59,038 nt of DNA from an uncultured Candidatus Saccharibacteria bacterium (GTDB lineage Bacteria; Patescibacteriota; Saccharimonadia; Saccharimonadales; Saccharimonadaceae). The stretch covers positions 1 to 59,038 of the forward strand of contig CALIXB010000023.1 of assembly GCA_938046775.1 (NCBI GenBank), written 5' to 3'. Below, in pieces: positions 40,889 to 48,262 of the stretch. Position numbers and translations under genes: made by a program. The notes under the pieces were generated by a model. The model was not told where the DNA came from and ran no database searches. It saw nothing but the letters and a program-made list of their open reading frames with translations. Each line of letters starts with the position of its first letter. Position 1 is the first letter of the stretch.

Positions 40889-40953
40889 ACATATATCTAT
40901 GGAATGTAAAAAGTGAAAGTACTTGCAAAATTACAGCAAGATTGTAGAAGATA

Positions 40954-40982
40954 TTGACAAATAAAGCCAAAGATAGTATTAT
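40954..40982 (+). promoter_or_regulatory. Near-consensus promoter of orphan gene 41028
   Basis: TTGACA (40954-40959), a 17-base spacer and TATTAT (40977-40982). The leader is about 40 bases. Confidence 0.82.
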
Positions 40983-41027
40983 ATTGTTTATATTATTAAG
41001 CAAAAGAAATGGACGATATTAAATAGT

Positions 41028-41369
41028 ATGGTAGAAAGAAAGTATGAACTTCCCACCACCAGTAATGTGATTATGGGAATAGGCCTTGGTCTGGGGAGTG
41101 ATGGAGGTGGAATAAGGCCTATGGATACAATAACCGAAGGGACAGCAACAGAGAGCGATACTGAAAGGTTGTTGAGCCGGTGGGAAGAGGCGCGTAGAAA
41201 TATGACTCCTGAAGAACAGAGAACTGCTAATGAAGCTGCTATCCGGGCTCTATATGAAAAGTATATGAAGCGTGCAGGTAATGAATCTTTGAGTCCGGAG
41301 CATCGAGAAAAATGGGATAAGGCTGCACGTGATCTAGAAGATAAATATACAGATTTATTTAATGATTAG
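41028..41369 (+). CDS. Orphan hydrophilic helical protein
   Basis: A 113-residue protein. The N-terminus is Gly/Thr-rich (IMGIGLGLGSDGGGIRP). The rest is charged and helix-forming (LLSRWEEARRNMTPEEQRTANEAAIRALYEKYMKR; SPEHREKWDKAARDLEDKY). No transmembrane segment, Cys or known motif. The ribosome site is weak but the promoter is strong. It overlaps the convergent prfA by 11 bases. Like the genes at 2486, 42511 and 46651, it is an orphan with a TTGACA promoter. Function unknown. Confidence 0.6.
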   Translation: MVERKYELPTTSNVIMGIGLGLGSDGGGIRPMDTITEGTATESDTERLLSRWEEARRNMTPEEQRTANEAAIRALYEKYMKRAGNESLSPEHREKWDKAARDLEDKYTDLFND

Positions 41370-42429
41370 CGTTCTTCGCTTTTAATTCACGCTCATATCT
41401 CTGTAGATTCTCAATCAAATCGTCGATATCCCCGTTCATTGCAGCGGGGATATTGCTGCGGCTGTAGTGAATGCGGTGGTCGGTAATGCGATCTTGTGGG
41501 AAGTTGTAGGTGCGAATCTTCTCTGAGCGGTCGCCAGTTCCAACCAGAGAGCGACGCTCGGCGGTTAATTTTGCGTTTTCCTCGTCAATTTTCATCTGTA
41601 ATAGTCGTGAACGTAGCACGCTTAGCGCCTTTTCTTTATTTTTAATCTGAGATTTCTCGTCTTGGTTGGTAACGACAATACCGGTCGGCAGGTGAGTAAT
41701 GCGCACTGCTGAGTCTGTAGTGTTGACGCTTTGTCCACCGTGTCCGCCTGAGCGGAATACGTCAATTCGGAGATCGTTCGCATTTATCTCGACATCGGCC
41801 TCTTCAGCTTCTGGCAGCACTGCAACCGTGGCGGTTGAGGTGTGAACTCGTCCTTGACTTTCGGTAACTGGCACGCGCTGGACCCGGTGTACGCCGCCCT
41901 CAAATTTTAATTGAGCGTATGGTGAGTCTCCCTTAATACTAAAGATTACTTCTTTATAGCCGCCAGAATCGTTGGGTGATTGGTCGATCAGCTCAGTTCG
42001 GTAATTGTGCGCCTCACACCAGCGCAGGTACATACGGTATAATTCCGCCGCGAACAATGACGCCTCGTCGCCACCAGCCCCAGCACGGATTTCCATGATG
42101 ATGTTCTTTTCGTCATTAGGGTCTTTGGGAGTGAGCAGGATAAATAACTCTTCTTCAAGTTCTGCCAGCCTCGCTTCGGTTTCGGTAATTTCTATCTTCG
42201 CCAGCTCCGCCAATTCATCACCGCCAGTGGCGAGCTCTTTGGATTCCGCCAGGTTGTTGGTCAATTGTTGACGCTCGGTTGCTTTTGCAATCAAGGTTTC
42301 CAGCTCTGAAAATCGCTTATTTTTTGCTGTAAAATCTGGCGCATTATAAGCGTCTGGTCGTGCTAAAAAATCGCCCAGCTCGGATCGCTCAGCGTTTAAT
42401 GCTTCTATATCTAGTGCGATTTTAGTCAT
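41359..42429 (-). CDS. prfA: Peptide chain release factor 1
   Basis: A 356-residue class I release factor reading UAA and UAG. The GGQ motif is in SGGHGGQSVNTTDSAVRITHLPTG. Domain 1 is a helical coiled coil, and the C-terminal KIRTYNFPQDRITDHRI is typical. The ATG follows TATAAT by eight bases on the minus strand. It is the substrate of PrmC encoded nearby. Stops TAG, TAA and TGA all occur in this window, so RF2 should be encoded elsewhere. Confidence 0.96.
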   Translation of the reverse strand: MTKIALDIEALNAERSELGDFLARPDAYNAPDFTAKNKRFSELETLIAKATERQQLTNNLAESKELATGGDELAELAKIEITETEARLAELEEELFILLTPKDPNDEKNIIMEIRAGAGGDEASLFAAELYRMYLRWCEAHNYRTELIDQSPNDSGGYKEVIFSIKGDSPYAQLKFEGGVHRVQRVPVTESQGRVHTSTATVAVLPEAEEADVEINANDLRIDVFRSGGHGGQSVNTTDSAVRITHLPTGIVVTNQDEKSQIKNKEKALSVLRSRLLQMKIDEENAKLTAERRSLVGTGDRSEKIRTYNFPQDRITDHRIHYSRSNIPAAMNGDIDDLIENLQRYERELKAKNANH

Positions 42430-42437
42430 ATTGTAAA

Positions 42438-42443
42438 ATTATA
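42438..42443 (-). promoter_or_regulatory. -10 element of prfA, leaderless
   Basis: On the minus strand TATAAT ends eight bases before ATG 42429. Confidence 0.5.
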
Positions 42444-42472
42444 GCATAGATCCGGGGGAGCAGTGGTAATAA

Positions 42473-42501
42473 TTGACAAAGTAATAAAAAAGGTGTATAA
42501 T
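42473..42501 (+). promoter_or_regulatory. Consensus promoter of orphan gene 42511
   Basis: TTGACA (42473-42478), 17 bases and TATAAT (42496-42501). It lies inside the longest ORF, which rules out that ORF's upstream start and points to GTG 42511. Confidence 0.88.
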
Positions 42502-42510
42502 AGAAAGATA

Positions 42511-43119
42511 GTGAATAGATTAAGCTCTTCGTATGAAAAACCGCTCAACCCAGTTGATGTGGATCTTGATCGTTTGGGGTTGGTTGGTACTACAGAATCG
42601 CCTGAGTTGCAGCAATATGCCGAGGGACTTCCTGATACTATTGCAGCTAACGATCCAAGAGTTGATGTAATTGTGAATAGCTTGTTTAATGCTAATGCTA
42701 GTCCAGTGAAAAAACCTGTATCGTTAGATAAGTTAAATCAAGCGGTGCAAGACAGGTCGACTAGACGAGTGCGGATATCCATATACGAGGGTGAATGGCC
42801 TGACATGAGAGCCATACCTAATTGCGATATTCCGTTGCCAGTTGATTTGTTTGTGGCAGCACCAATGATTCAAGATTGGTGTGAGGGTCGTGGTTTGGAG
42901 CTCAAAGACAGGAAGAAGAGTAGTGAAGTTATTCGGCAGTATGCAGCGATGGATCCTAGGAGTCAACCAGCTATACGTGACGTAGAAATTATTGTTGGTC
43001 GCGATGGGGAGGTTTTTCTAGCTTTGCAGGGTGATGGAGCGCATCGCTTATGCGCTGCAAAGATGCGCGGAGATCGTGGTGTAATGTGCCGCGGTGTAGC
43101 GATTGTCACGTTGGACTAG
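42511..43119 (+). CDS. Orphan protein with ParB/sulfiredoxin-like motif
   Basis: A 202-residue protein starting VNRLSSSYEKPLNP at a GTG nine bases after a consensus -10, i.e. nearly leaderless. Segments RVRISIYEGEWPDMRAIPNCDIPLPVDLF and GRDGEVFLALQGDGAHRLCAAKMRGDRG are well formed. The latter (G-x-G-x-HR-x-x-AA-x-x-x-G) resembles box II of ParB/sulfiredoxin-like domains, where it holds a nucleotide. That assignment is tentative. It sits directly before ung with an 18-base gap. Function unknown. Confidence 0.6.
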   Translation: MNRLSSSYEKPLNPVDVDLDRLGLVGTTESPELQQYAEGLPDTIAANDPRVDVIVNSLFNANASPVKKPVSLDKLNQAVQDRSTRRVRISIYEGEWPDMRAIPNCDIPLPVDLFVAAPMIQDWCEGRGLELKDRKKSSEVIRQYAAMDPRSQPAIRDVEIIVGRDGEVFLALQGDGAHRLCAAKMRGDRGVMCRGVAIVTLD

Positions 43120-43137
43120 CCGTGGTTTAATGAGAGT

Positions 43138-43800
43138 ATGAAGTTTTCCACCTGGCGGGAGTTTGTTGAGGATCAGGCTGAGCAGCCGTATTTTCGGGCG
43201 TTGATGAATCGGGTTGATGCGGAGCGGGAAAAATATGACGTGTATCCAGCGAGGAAAGATATGTTTTCATGTTTCGCGGCTTGTCCGCTGGACAGAGTAA
43301 AAGTAGTAATCATTGGGCAAGACCCGTATCACGGGCCAGGGCAGGCACATGGCATGAGTTTTTCGGTTAAGCCAGGAGTGAAATTGCCACCAAGTTTGCA
43401 AAATATATTCAAAGAGCTTGTGGATGATATCGGCGGTGATATGCCGACTAGTGGTTTTTTGGAACCGTGGGGTAAGCAGGGCGTGCTGATGATGAACACT
43501 AGTTGGAGCGTTCGTCGTGGCCAGGCGGGCAGTCATGCCGGATATGGTTGGATGGAATTTTCCGAAAATTTACTAAAAATGCTTAATAATTATGATCAGC
43601 CGCTGGTGTTTATACTTTGGGGCGCGCACGCTCAAAAAGTTGGACAGGCGATTACTAACCCGAAGCATTTGAAAATATCTAGTGCCCACCCGTCGCCGTT
43701 TTCGGCACATCGAGGGTTCTTTGGTAGTCGGCCATTTTCGCGCGCTAATGAGTTTCTGGTGCGACAGGGCCGCGAGGTAATTGACTGGCGGCTGCCTTGA
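43138..43800 (+). CDS. ung: Uracil-DNA glycosylase (family 1)
   Basis: A 220-residue base-excision enzyme removing uracil from DNA. The catalytic water-activating Asp is in VVIIGQDPYHGPGQAHGMSF. The uracil-binding Asn is in LMMNTSWSVRRG, and the intercalation loop is SAHPSPFSAHRGFFGSRPF. Length equals the E. coli enzyme. The ribosome site is not obvious (GAGAGT upstream). A strong bidirectional terminator separates it from rpmE. Confidence 0.96.
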   Translation: MKFSTWREFVEDQAEQPYFRALMNRVDAEREKYDVYPARKDMFSCFAACPLDRVKVVIIGQDPYHGPGQAHGMSFSVKPGVKLPPSLQNIFKELVDDIGGDMPTSGFLEPWGKQGVLMMNTSWSVRRGQAGSHAGYGWMEFSENLLKMLNNYDQPLVFILWGAHAQKVGQAITNPKHLKISSAHPSPFSAHRGFFGSRPFSRANEFLVRQGREVIDWRLP

Positions 43801-43844
43801 TTCGCAAAAGATGGCCTTATATGATACGAGTTTATTGATTAATA

Positions 43845-43873
43845 AAACACCACCCAACTATTGGGTGGTGTTT
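43845..43873. terminator. Bidirectional terminator between ung and rpmE
   Basis: AAACACCACCCAA (43845-43857) pairs perfectly with TTGGGTGGTGTTT (43861-43873) around a CTA loop. A- and T-rich ends on both sides suit both convergent genes. Confidence 0.88.
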
Positions 43874-43889
43874 AAGGCGCTACACCTTA

Positions 43890-44246
43890 CTATTTGCTAG
43901 ATTTCTTAGCCTTTTTATCTGATTTTGGAGAATCAGCTTTTGTGGCTTTATTGGCGTTAGCTTTCTTGGCTTTATTTGCCAATGCGGCACGGCGAGCTTC
44001 AGCTGCTGCCTGACGCGCCTTAAAGCGATCAACACGACCTTCGGTGTCGATAATCTTTTCCTCACCAGTGAAGAATGGGTGAGAAGCTGATGAAATATGA
44101 ACTTTGACTAATGGGTATTCGTTGCCGTCTTCCCATTTAATAGTCTCTGTTGTTGGCGCTGTTGACTGAGTCAAGAACGCGAAGCCCGCTTGATCGTCGC
44201 TAAATACGACAGGGCGATAGTTCTGTGGGTGAATACTGCTTTTCAT
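43890..44246 (-). CDS. rpmE2: 50S ribosomal protein L31 type B with basic C-terminal extension
   Basis: A 118-residue bL31. The core MKSSIHPQNYRPVVFSD, SSASHPFFTGEEKIIDTEGRVDRFKAR is of the zinc-free type B, without the CxxC of type A. It is followed by a tail of about 45 residues of Ala/Lys (AALANKAKKANANKATKA...KSSK), longer than usual and probably RNA-binding or disordered. AAGG precedes the ATG and TAAAAT ends nine bases before it on the minus strand. Confidence 0.92.
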   Translation of the reverse strand: MKSSIHPQNYRPVVFSDDQAGFAFLTQSTAPTTETIKWEDGNEYPLVKVHISSASHPFFTGEEKIIDTEGRVDRFKARQAAAEARRAALANKAKKANANKATKADSPKSDKKAKKSSK

Positions 44247-44255
44247 AACCTTGGT

Positions 44256-44261
44256 ATTTTA
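44256..44261 (-). promoter_or_regulatory. -10 element of rpmE
   Basis: On the minus strand TAAAAT ends nine bases before ATG 44246. A short leader of about three bases is predicted. Confidence 0.45.
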
Positions 44262-44311
44262 GCAAAAAACCGCATGTATTGCAATATTTACCGAAAGGGC
44301 ACGCGGACGTA

Positions 44312-44341
44312 TTGACGCATCAGTAAAAAGTAGCGCATAAT
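44312..44341 (+). promoter_or_regulatory. Promoter of orphan gene 44380
   Basis: TTGACG (44312-44317), 18 bases and CATAAT (44336-44341). Confidence 0.6.
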
Positions 44342-44379
44342 TACAAATGAGATATCCTAATTTAGGAGGAGTATGCGTT

Positions 44380-45087
44380 ATGGAAAAAGGTTCTGCTATA
44401 TATCGTGAGAGTATGGGTGCCGGCTCGAAATATTTAGTGGAAGAGGCTTTTCGTCGCTCTAAGGAATTGGCGGTGGCGGGAGAGGTAGGGCAGGCATTAG
44501 AAAATCCCGATAAAACCGAATCTTTTGTGCTATATAATTCGGGAGAGCCAGGGCGTATGATAGCGCTAGTTGGCGGTGAGTTTGGGGTTAGAGTCGACCG
44601 GACACCAGGTAAGCCTAAAGAGGTAACTGCAAAATTATTTAGGCCGCATGAGGCGGTTCAGGAGAGACTGGAGGTATCAATTGAGGAATCTAAGACTCAT
44701 AAGACAGCTCAAAGTTTAGACGAAGAAGTCTTACTGGATTTCCACACTTCGGTCGTAGCCTTTGATGCGCGTCGTATATGCGTAGAATATGGAACACCTT
44801 CGGAAGAAAAAGTTTCATTGCTATTCTTTAAACTATCAGTAAACGTATCTGGCGAGCCAACTCCGCCTATGACCGTGGAAGATTTGAACCGCAAGACTAG
44901 TACTTATGGCGCCGTCGTTTCGGATAGTGGAATTGAGTATTTTGAGTTTACTGAAGATTGTGATGTTAAAAAGGTATCTTCTATAAATTCGCCTCTAGAT
45001 ACTAGCTTAGAAAGAATAGAGCTTAGCGAGGAATTGGAAAAATTCGTTCAATCTCGTCAAGGGGTGGTTGCCTCTGATGGGGATTAG
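44380..45087 (+). CDS. Orphan soluble protein of unknown function
   Basis: A 235-residue acidic protein. The start at 44380 (MEKGSAIYRES) is chosen for AGGAGG about 10 bases upstream; the longer ORF begins before that site. The N-terminal half is helical (SKYLVEEAFRRSKELAVAG). It is followed by beta-rich stretches (ESFVLYNSGEPGRMIALVGGEFGVRVDRTPG; VSLLFFKLSVNVSGEPTPP). There is no signal peptide, transmembrane segment or known motif. It lies between rpmE and rpsB, and its last codons carry the rpsB -35. Confidence 0.58.
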   Translation: MEKGSAIYRESMGAGSKYLVEEAFRRSKELAVAGEVGQALENPDKTESFVLYNSGEPGRMIALVGGEFGVRVDRTPGKPKEVTAKLFRPHEAVQERLEVSIEESKTHKTAQSLDEEVLLDFHTSVVAFDARRICVEYGTPSEEKVSLLFFKLSVNVSGEPTPPMTVEDLNRKTSTYGAVVSDSGIEYFEFTEDCDVKKVSSINSPLDTSLERIELSEELEKFVQSRQGVVASDGD

Positions 45088-45096
45088 TGGTATAAT
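45068..45096 (+). promoter_or_regulatory. Promoter of rpsB-tsf
   Basis: TTGCCT (45068-45073), 17 bases and TATAAT (45091-45096), with TGG before the -10. The -35 lies in the upstream coding region. Confidence 0.78.
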
Positions 45097-45123
45097 CATC
45101 AGGTAACTAATTTTAACGACACA

Positions 45124-45155
45124 ATCCGTTTCACACTCCATAATCGTGAGCGGAT
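45124..45155 (+). promoter_or_regulatory. rpsB leader hairpin (possible S2 autoregulatory site)
   Basis: ATCCG (45124-45128) pairs with CGGAT (45151-45155), continued by TCAC/GTGA, about 20 bases before ATG 45175. rpsB leaders are autoregulated by S2 in several bacteria; this stem could serve that role, but it does not match a motif I can confirm. Confidence 0.4.
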
Positions 45156-45174
45156 GAGGCAAAAGGAGAAAGAG

Positions 45175-45903
45175 ATGTCTGTAAAGGTAGACATTAAGGC
45201 TTTGCTGGAGTCAGGTGTTCACTTTGGACACAAAACCAGCCGTTGGCACCCAAAGATGGCGCCATATATTCACAGTAAGCGTCAGGACAGTCACATCATT
45301 GACTTGGTCAAGACGGTTGAAGCGTTGGATAAGGCACTGCCAGAACTAACAAAAATCGCAGCGTCAGGCCGCAAAGTATTGTTTGTTGGTACGAAAAAGC
45401 AAGCCAAAGACGTGGTACGTCAGGCTGCTGAAAAGATCAACCAGCCATATGTAGTTGAACGCTGGATTGGCGGTATGTTGACCAACGGCGCGACGATTAC
45501 TCAGCAGATCAAAAAGCTGAAGAATTTGGAAAAGCGCATGGCGTCAGGTGATTTGGAAAAGCGCTACAACAAATTGGAAGTACAGCGTTTCCAAGAGGAA
45601 ATCGATAGCTTGAACGTTAAATATGGCGGTATCAAAGATTTGATGGGTAAGCCAGGCGCAGTGGTCGTGGTTGATGCTTTGACTGATGCAAATGCAGTGC
45701 GTGAAGCTCAGACATTGGGTGTGCCGGTATTTGCTATTGTTGATACCAATGTCAATCCAACTGGCATCGACTACGTTATCCCTGGTAATGATGACGCTAT
45801 TAAGGGCATCCAATTGCTACTAGACTACTTCACTGAAGCTGTTGCCGAAGGTGCGGGTAGTGTGAAACCTGAAGAAAAACCAGTGAAAAAAGAGGAGAAA
45901 TAG
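45175..45903 (+). CDS. rpsB: 30S ribosomal protein S2
   Basis: A 242-residue uS2. Signatures: LESGVHFGHKTSRWHPKM, IIDLVKT, VLFVGTKKQAKDVV, ERWIGGMLTN and the C-terminal PVFAIVDTNVNPTGIDYVIPGNDDAI. The C-terminal tail is Lys/Glu-rich. I chose ATG 45175 (MSVKVDIK) because AAAAGGAG lies just upstream. tsf begins two bases after its stop. Confidence 0.97.
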   Translation: MSVKVDIKALLESGVHFGHKTSRWHPKMAPYIHSKRQDSHIIDLVKTVEALDKALPELTKIAASGRKVLFVGTKKQAKDVVRQAAEKINQPYVVERWIGGMLTNGATITQQIKKLKNLEKRMASGDLEKRYNKLEVQRFQEEIDSLNVKYGGIKDLMGKPGAVVVVDALTDANAVREAQTLGVPVFAIVDTNVNPTGIDYVIPGNDDAIKGIQLLLDYFTEAVAEGAGSVKPEEKPVKKEEK

Positions 45904-45904
45904 G

Positions 45905-46501
45905 ATGGGCGTTTCTGTTGATGACATTAAAAAACTGCGTGAATTGACTGGCGTAGGTTTGACCGACGCAAAGAAGGCGTTGGTTGAAGCTGATGGCGAC
46001 TTTGACAAGGCACTGGAAGAGATGCGCAAAAAAGGCTTGACTAAGGCTGAGAAAAAAGGCGACCGTGAAGCGCGTGAAGGCTTGATCGAAAGCTATGTCC
46101 ACTCTGGTCGAATTGGCGTGATCGTCGAGGTTAACTGTGAGACTGACTTTGTGGCTCGCTTGGACGACTTTAAGACGTTGGCGCACGAAATTGCTATGCA
46201 GATTGCCGCGATGAGCCCAAAGTATGCTTCTACAGAGGATATTCCAGCTGAGGAAATGGAGCGGGTAAAGGCGGAATTGATGGCCAGCGAGGCACTAGCA
46301 AGCAAGCCTGAAGAGATGCGCGAGAAGATTGTGGCTGGTCAGCTGAACAAGCACTTTGCTGAGCAAGTGTTGATGAGCCAAGCGTACATCTTGGACGACT
46401 CCAAGACCGTTGAACAGCACGTTAAAGAAGCAATTGCTAAATTAGGTGAGAACATCGTAGTTCGCCAATTTAAGCGAATTGAGCTGGGCGTCAGCGAATA
46501 A
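45905..46501 (+). CDS. tsf: Elongation factor Ts
   Basis: A 198-residue exchange factor for EF-Tu. The UBA domain VDDIKKLRELTGVGLTDAKKALVEADGDFDKALEEMRKKGL is followed by the core EGLIESYVHSGRIGVIVEVNCETDFVAR, with the TDF contact to EF-Tu. The length is that of the short form with a single core subdomain plus VKEAIAKLGENIVVRQFKR. Its ribosome site GGAGAAA overlaps the rpsB stop. The rpsB-tsf pair is universal. Confidence 0.97.
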   Translation: MGVSVDDIKKLRELTGVGLTDAKKALVEADGDFDKALEEMRKKGLTKAEKKGDREAREGLIESYVHSGRIGVIVEVNCETDFVARLDDFKTLAHEIAMQIAAMSPKYASTEDIPAEEMERVKAELMASEALASKPEEMREKIVAGQLNKHFAEQVLMSQAYILDDSKTVEQHVKEAIAKLGENIVVRQFKRIELGVSE

Positions 46502-46520
46502 ATTTTCACATACAGAAATA

Positions 46521-46552
46521 AATCGGCTGTAGCAATGCGGCCGATTTTTTAT
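46521..46552 (+). terminator. Intrinsic terminator of rpsB-tsf
   Basis: AATCGGC (46521-46527) pairs with GCCGATT (46540-46546), followed by a T run. Confidence 0.85.
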
Positions 46553-46577
46553 TTTGTCAATATTTATCATAAGCATA

Positions 46578-46606
46578 TTGACAATATTACAAATATGTGC
46601 TAGTAT
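46578..46606 (+). promoter_or_regulatory. Near-consensus promoter of coiled-coil gene
   Basis: TTGACA (46578-46583), 17 bases and TAGTAT (46601-46606) with TGC before it, an extended -10. The block TGTGCTAGTAT resembles TATGCTAGTAT at 2381. Confidence 0.85.
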
Positions 46607-46650
46607 GAGTACATATCAAAAGTGATAATCAAAGCAAAAAAAGGAAAGAT

Positions 46651-47835
46651 ATGAGCGAAACGTTAGGCAAAAATACAGCCGCTTCTCCAGAAATTACGTA
46701 CGATGACGTAATAGCTGCTGGAGAGGCTCTTGAGAGTAAAGCAAAAGCGGCTGCGGAGAAAGTAAATCCAGACGGTAAAACCCCGGTGAAGGTTAATTAC
46801 GAGCGCGAAGCTATAGGGACGACGACACAATATCCGGCTATGGAGTCACAGAAGAAAACGCGTGATGAGCGAATTGCTGATGGTAAAGAAAAGGTGGATG
46901 CGTTAAAGACTAAGGTGAAGGAAGGTTTTTCTAAGACATGGAAAAAATTGTCCGAGAGCTTTTATATCGGAGTGAGTCGTGGCTCTGAATTACCTGGGCA
47001 GGTTGCAGAAAGGGCTGGTCAAGCTAAGGAAAAAATCAGCGACACCTATACTGCAGCAAAAGCCAAGGCTGCAGAATTATTTGCGGGTGGTCGTGAAGTT
47101 ATTTCTCAAAAAGCGGCAGAAGCTCGTACACGCAAGAGGGTGAGGCAGTGGCAGCGTGAAATGCGTGCAGGAGATCGAGACGTATCTCGAAGTGAGCGTG
47201 AGGCCGAAAGACAACAATACCGCCAAGCCCGAGAGCAGTATAAGGCAGATAATAAGGCTGACAAGTCGACAATTGATAGCAATAAAGAGACTGTAAAAAA
47301 TTCTAAGCAAGAGCAAAAAGAAGCGGCTGCCAAGTTGGAGAAAGCAGAGAAGGAGCGACGAGAAGCGGAAGAAAGGGCTAAGAAGGCGGCCGCTAAGGCT
47401 GATAAGGCCAAGCAAGCTTCAGATGCTGATCCGTCCAATGACAAACTACGCCTAAAAGCTGCTGAAATGGCTCATTTAAGTGCGGCAGCTAATGCGGCTC
47501 TGGAGAATGCTAAGATTGACGTAAATAATCTCAAGAGCACAATTGATTCTACTGAGGAAAAAATTCACAATACTGAAGTAGCAATAAATGAAATCAAGGA
47601 GAAAATAAGAGATCGTGCTGCAGCTGCTAAGGAGCGTAAGGATAAACGAAGAGAGGCTCGTAGGGAGTATCTTGGCGATAAGTGGGAATCTGCTAAAGAG
47701 AAAATTGCGCGAGTTGCTGGCAAAGGTGCCGACTGGATGAAGCAGCTCGGTAAGAGTATTTCATCAGGAGCTGGTAGGCTCGCCAGAAGGGTGGCAGACA
47801 GGCTTGATCCAGTAGAGTTAGATAGTAACAAATAA
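46651..47835 (+). CDS. Large charged coiled-coil protein of unknown function
   Basis: A 394-residue, Ala/Lys/Glu-rich protein. No signal peptide or transmembrane helix is seen. Residues about 170-330 form a long coiled coil (SREREAERQQYRQAREQYKAD-type repeats; KLEKAEKERREAEERAKKAAAKADKAK). Both ends are basic and less regular (EGFSKTWKKLSESFYIGV; RLARRVADRLDPVELD) and resemble amphipathic helices. It could be cytoskeletal, DNA-associated or a membrane-lining scaffold; none of these is shown. AAAGGAAAG precedes the ATG. It is followed by a DUF5663-like gene 41 bases on and is probably co-transcribed with it. Confidence 0.62.
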   Translation: MSETLGKNTAASPEITYDDVIAAGEALESKAKAAAEKVNPDGKTPVKVNYEREAIGTTTQYPAMESQKKTRDERIADGKEKVDALKTKVKEGFSKTWKKLSESFYIGVSRGSELPGQVAERAGQAKEKISDTYTAAKAKAAELFAGGREVISQKAAEARTRKRVRQWQREMRAGDRDVSRSEREAERQQYRQAREQYKADNKADKSTIDSNKETVKNSKQEQKEAAAKLEKAEKERREAEERAKKAAAKADKAKQASDADPSNDKLRLKAAEMAHLSAAANAALENAKIDVNNLKSTIDSTEEKIHNTEVAINEIKEKIRDRAAAAKERKDKRREARREYLGDKWESAKEKIARVAGKGADWMKQLGKSISSGAGRLARRVADRLDPVELDSNK

Positions 47836-47876
47836 GCATAATTGATAATAAAAAATAAAAAGGATATCATAAAATC

Positions 47877-48212
47877 ATGAATAACGACCAAACCCAATTA
47901 AACATTCGAGCAACAATAGTCACCAAGGCGCAGCTGAATTCAATCGGCATTAGTCTGCCAGACGATCAGATGCAGGCGCTGATCCAGCACGTAGAGGAGA
48001 CAATTAACGAGCGGATCAGTGAGGAGGTTGTTGAATCTTTGACTGATGAACAGTTGGTGGAGTTGGTAAAAATGCAGGACAGTAATGCGCCGGCTGAGGA
48101 AATTGACGCATGGATTCGTGAGCGTGTTCCAGAATATGATGAAATTATCGAAGATAACGTAACGATTGTTCTTGGGGAGCTGGTAGAAAATTCTGATGCG
48201 ATTCAAGCATAA
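47877..48212 (+). CDS. Short DUF5663-like protein
   Basis: A 111-residue acidic helical protein. LNSIGISLPDDQMQALIQHVEETINERISEEVVESLTDEQLVELVKM repeats the layout of the N-terminal domain of the protein at 7589 (LGLDKLP..., then M-S-D-A-Q-L-E-E-F). A second helical part (DAWIRERVPEYDEIIEDNVTIVLGELVEN) matches its DAFLEKHAPNYQQD segment. The two are therefore likely paralogues. AAAAGGATATC lies upstream as a ribosome site. Function is unknown. Confidence 0.68.
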   Translation: MNNDQTQLNIRATIVTKAQLNSIGISLPDDQMQALIQHVEETINERISEEVVESLTDEQLVELVKMQDSNAPAEEIDAWIRERVPEYDEIIEDNVTIVLGELVENSDAIQA

Positions 48213-48230
48213 ATAAGCCTAGGAAAAATA

Positions 48231-48262
48231 AATCCGCCTTCACGCGAGAGGGCGGATTTTTA
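48231..48262. terminator. Intrinsic terminator between DUF5663-like gene and recF
   Basis: AATCCGCC (48231-48238) pairs with GGCGGATT (48251-48258), followed by TTTT on the plus strand. It lies at the convergent end of recF. Confidence 0.85.
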
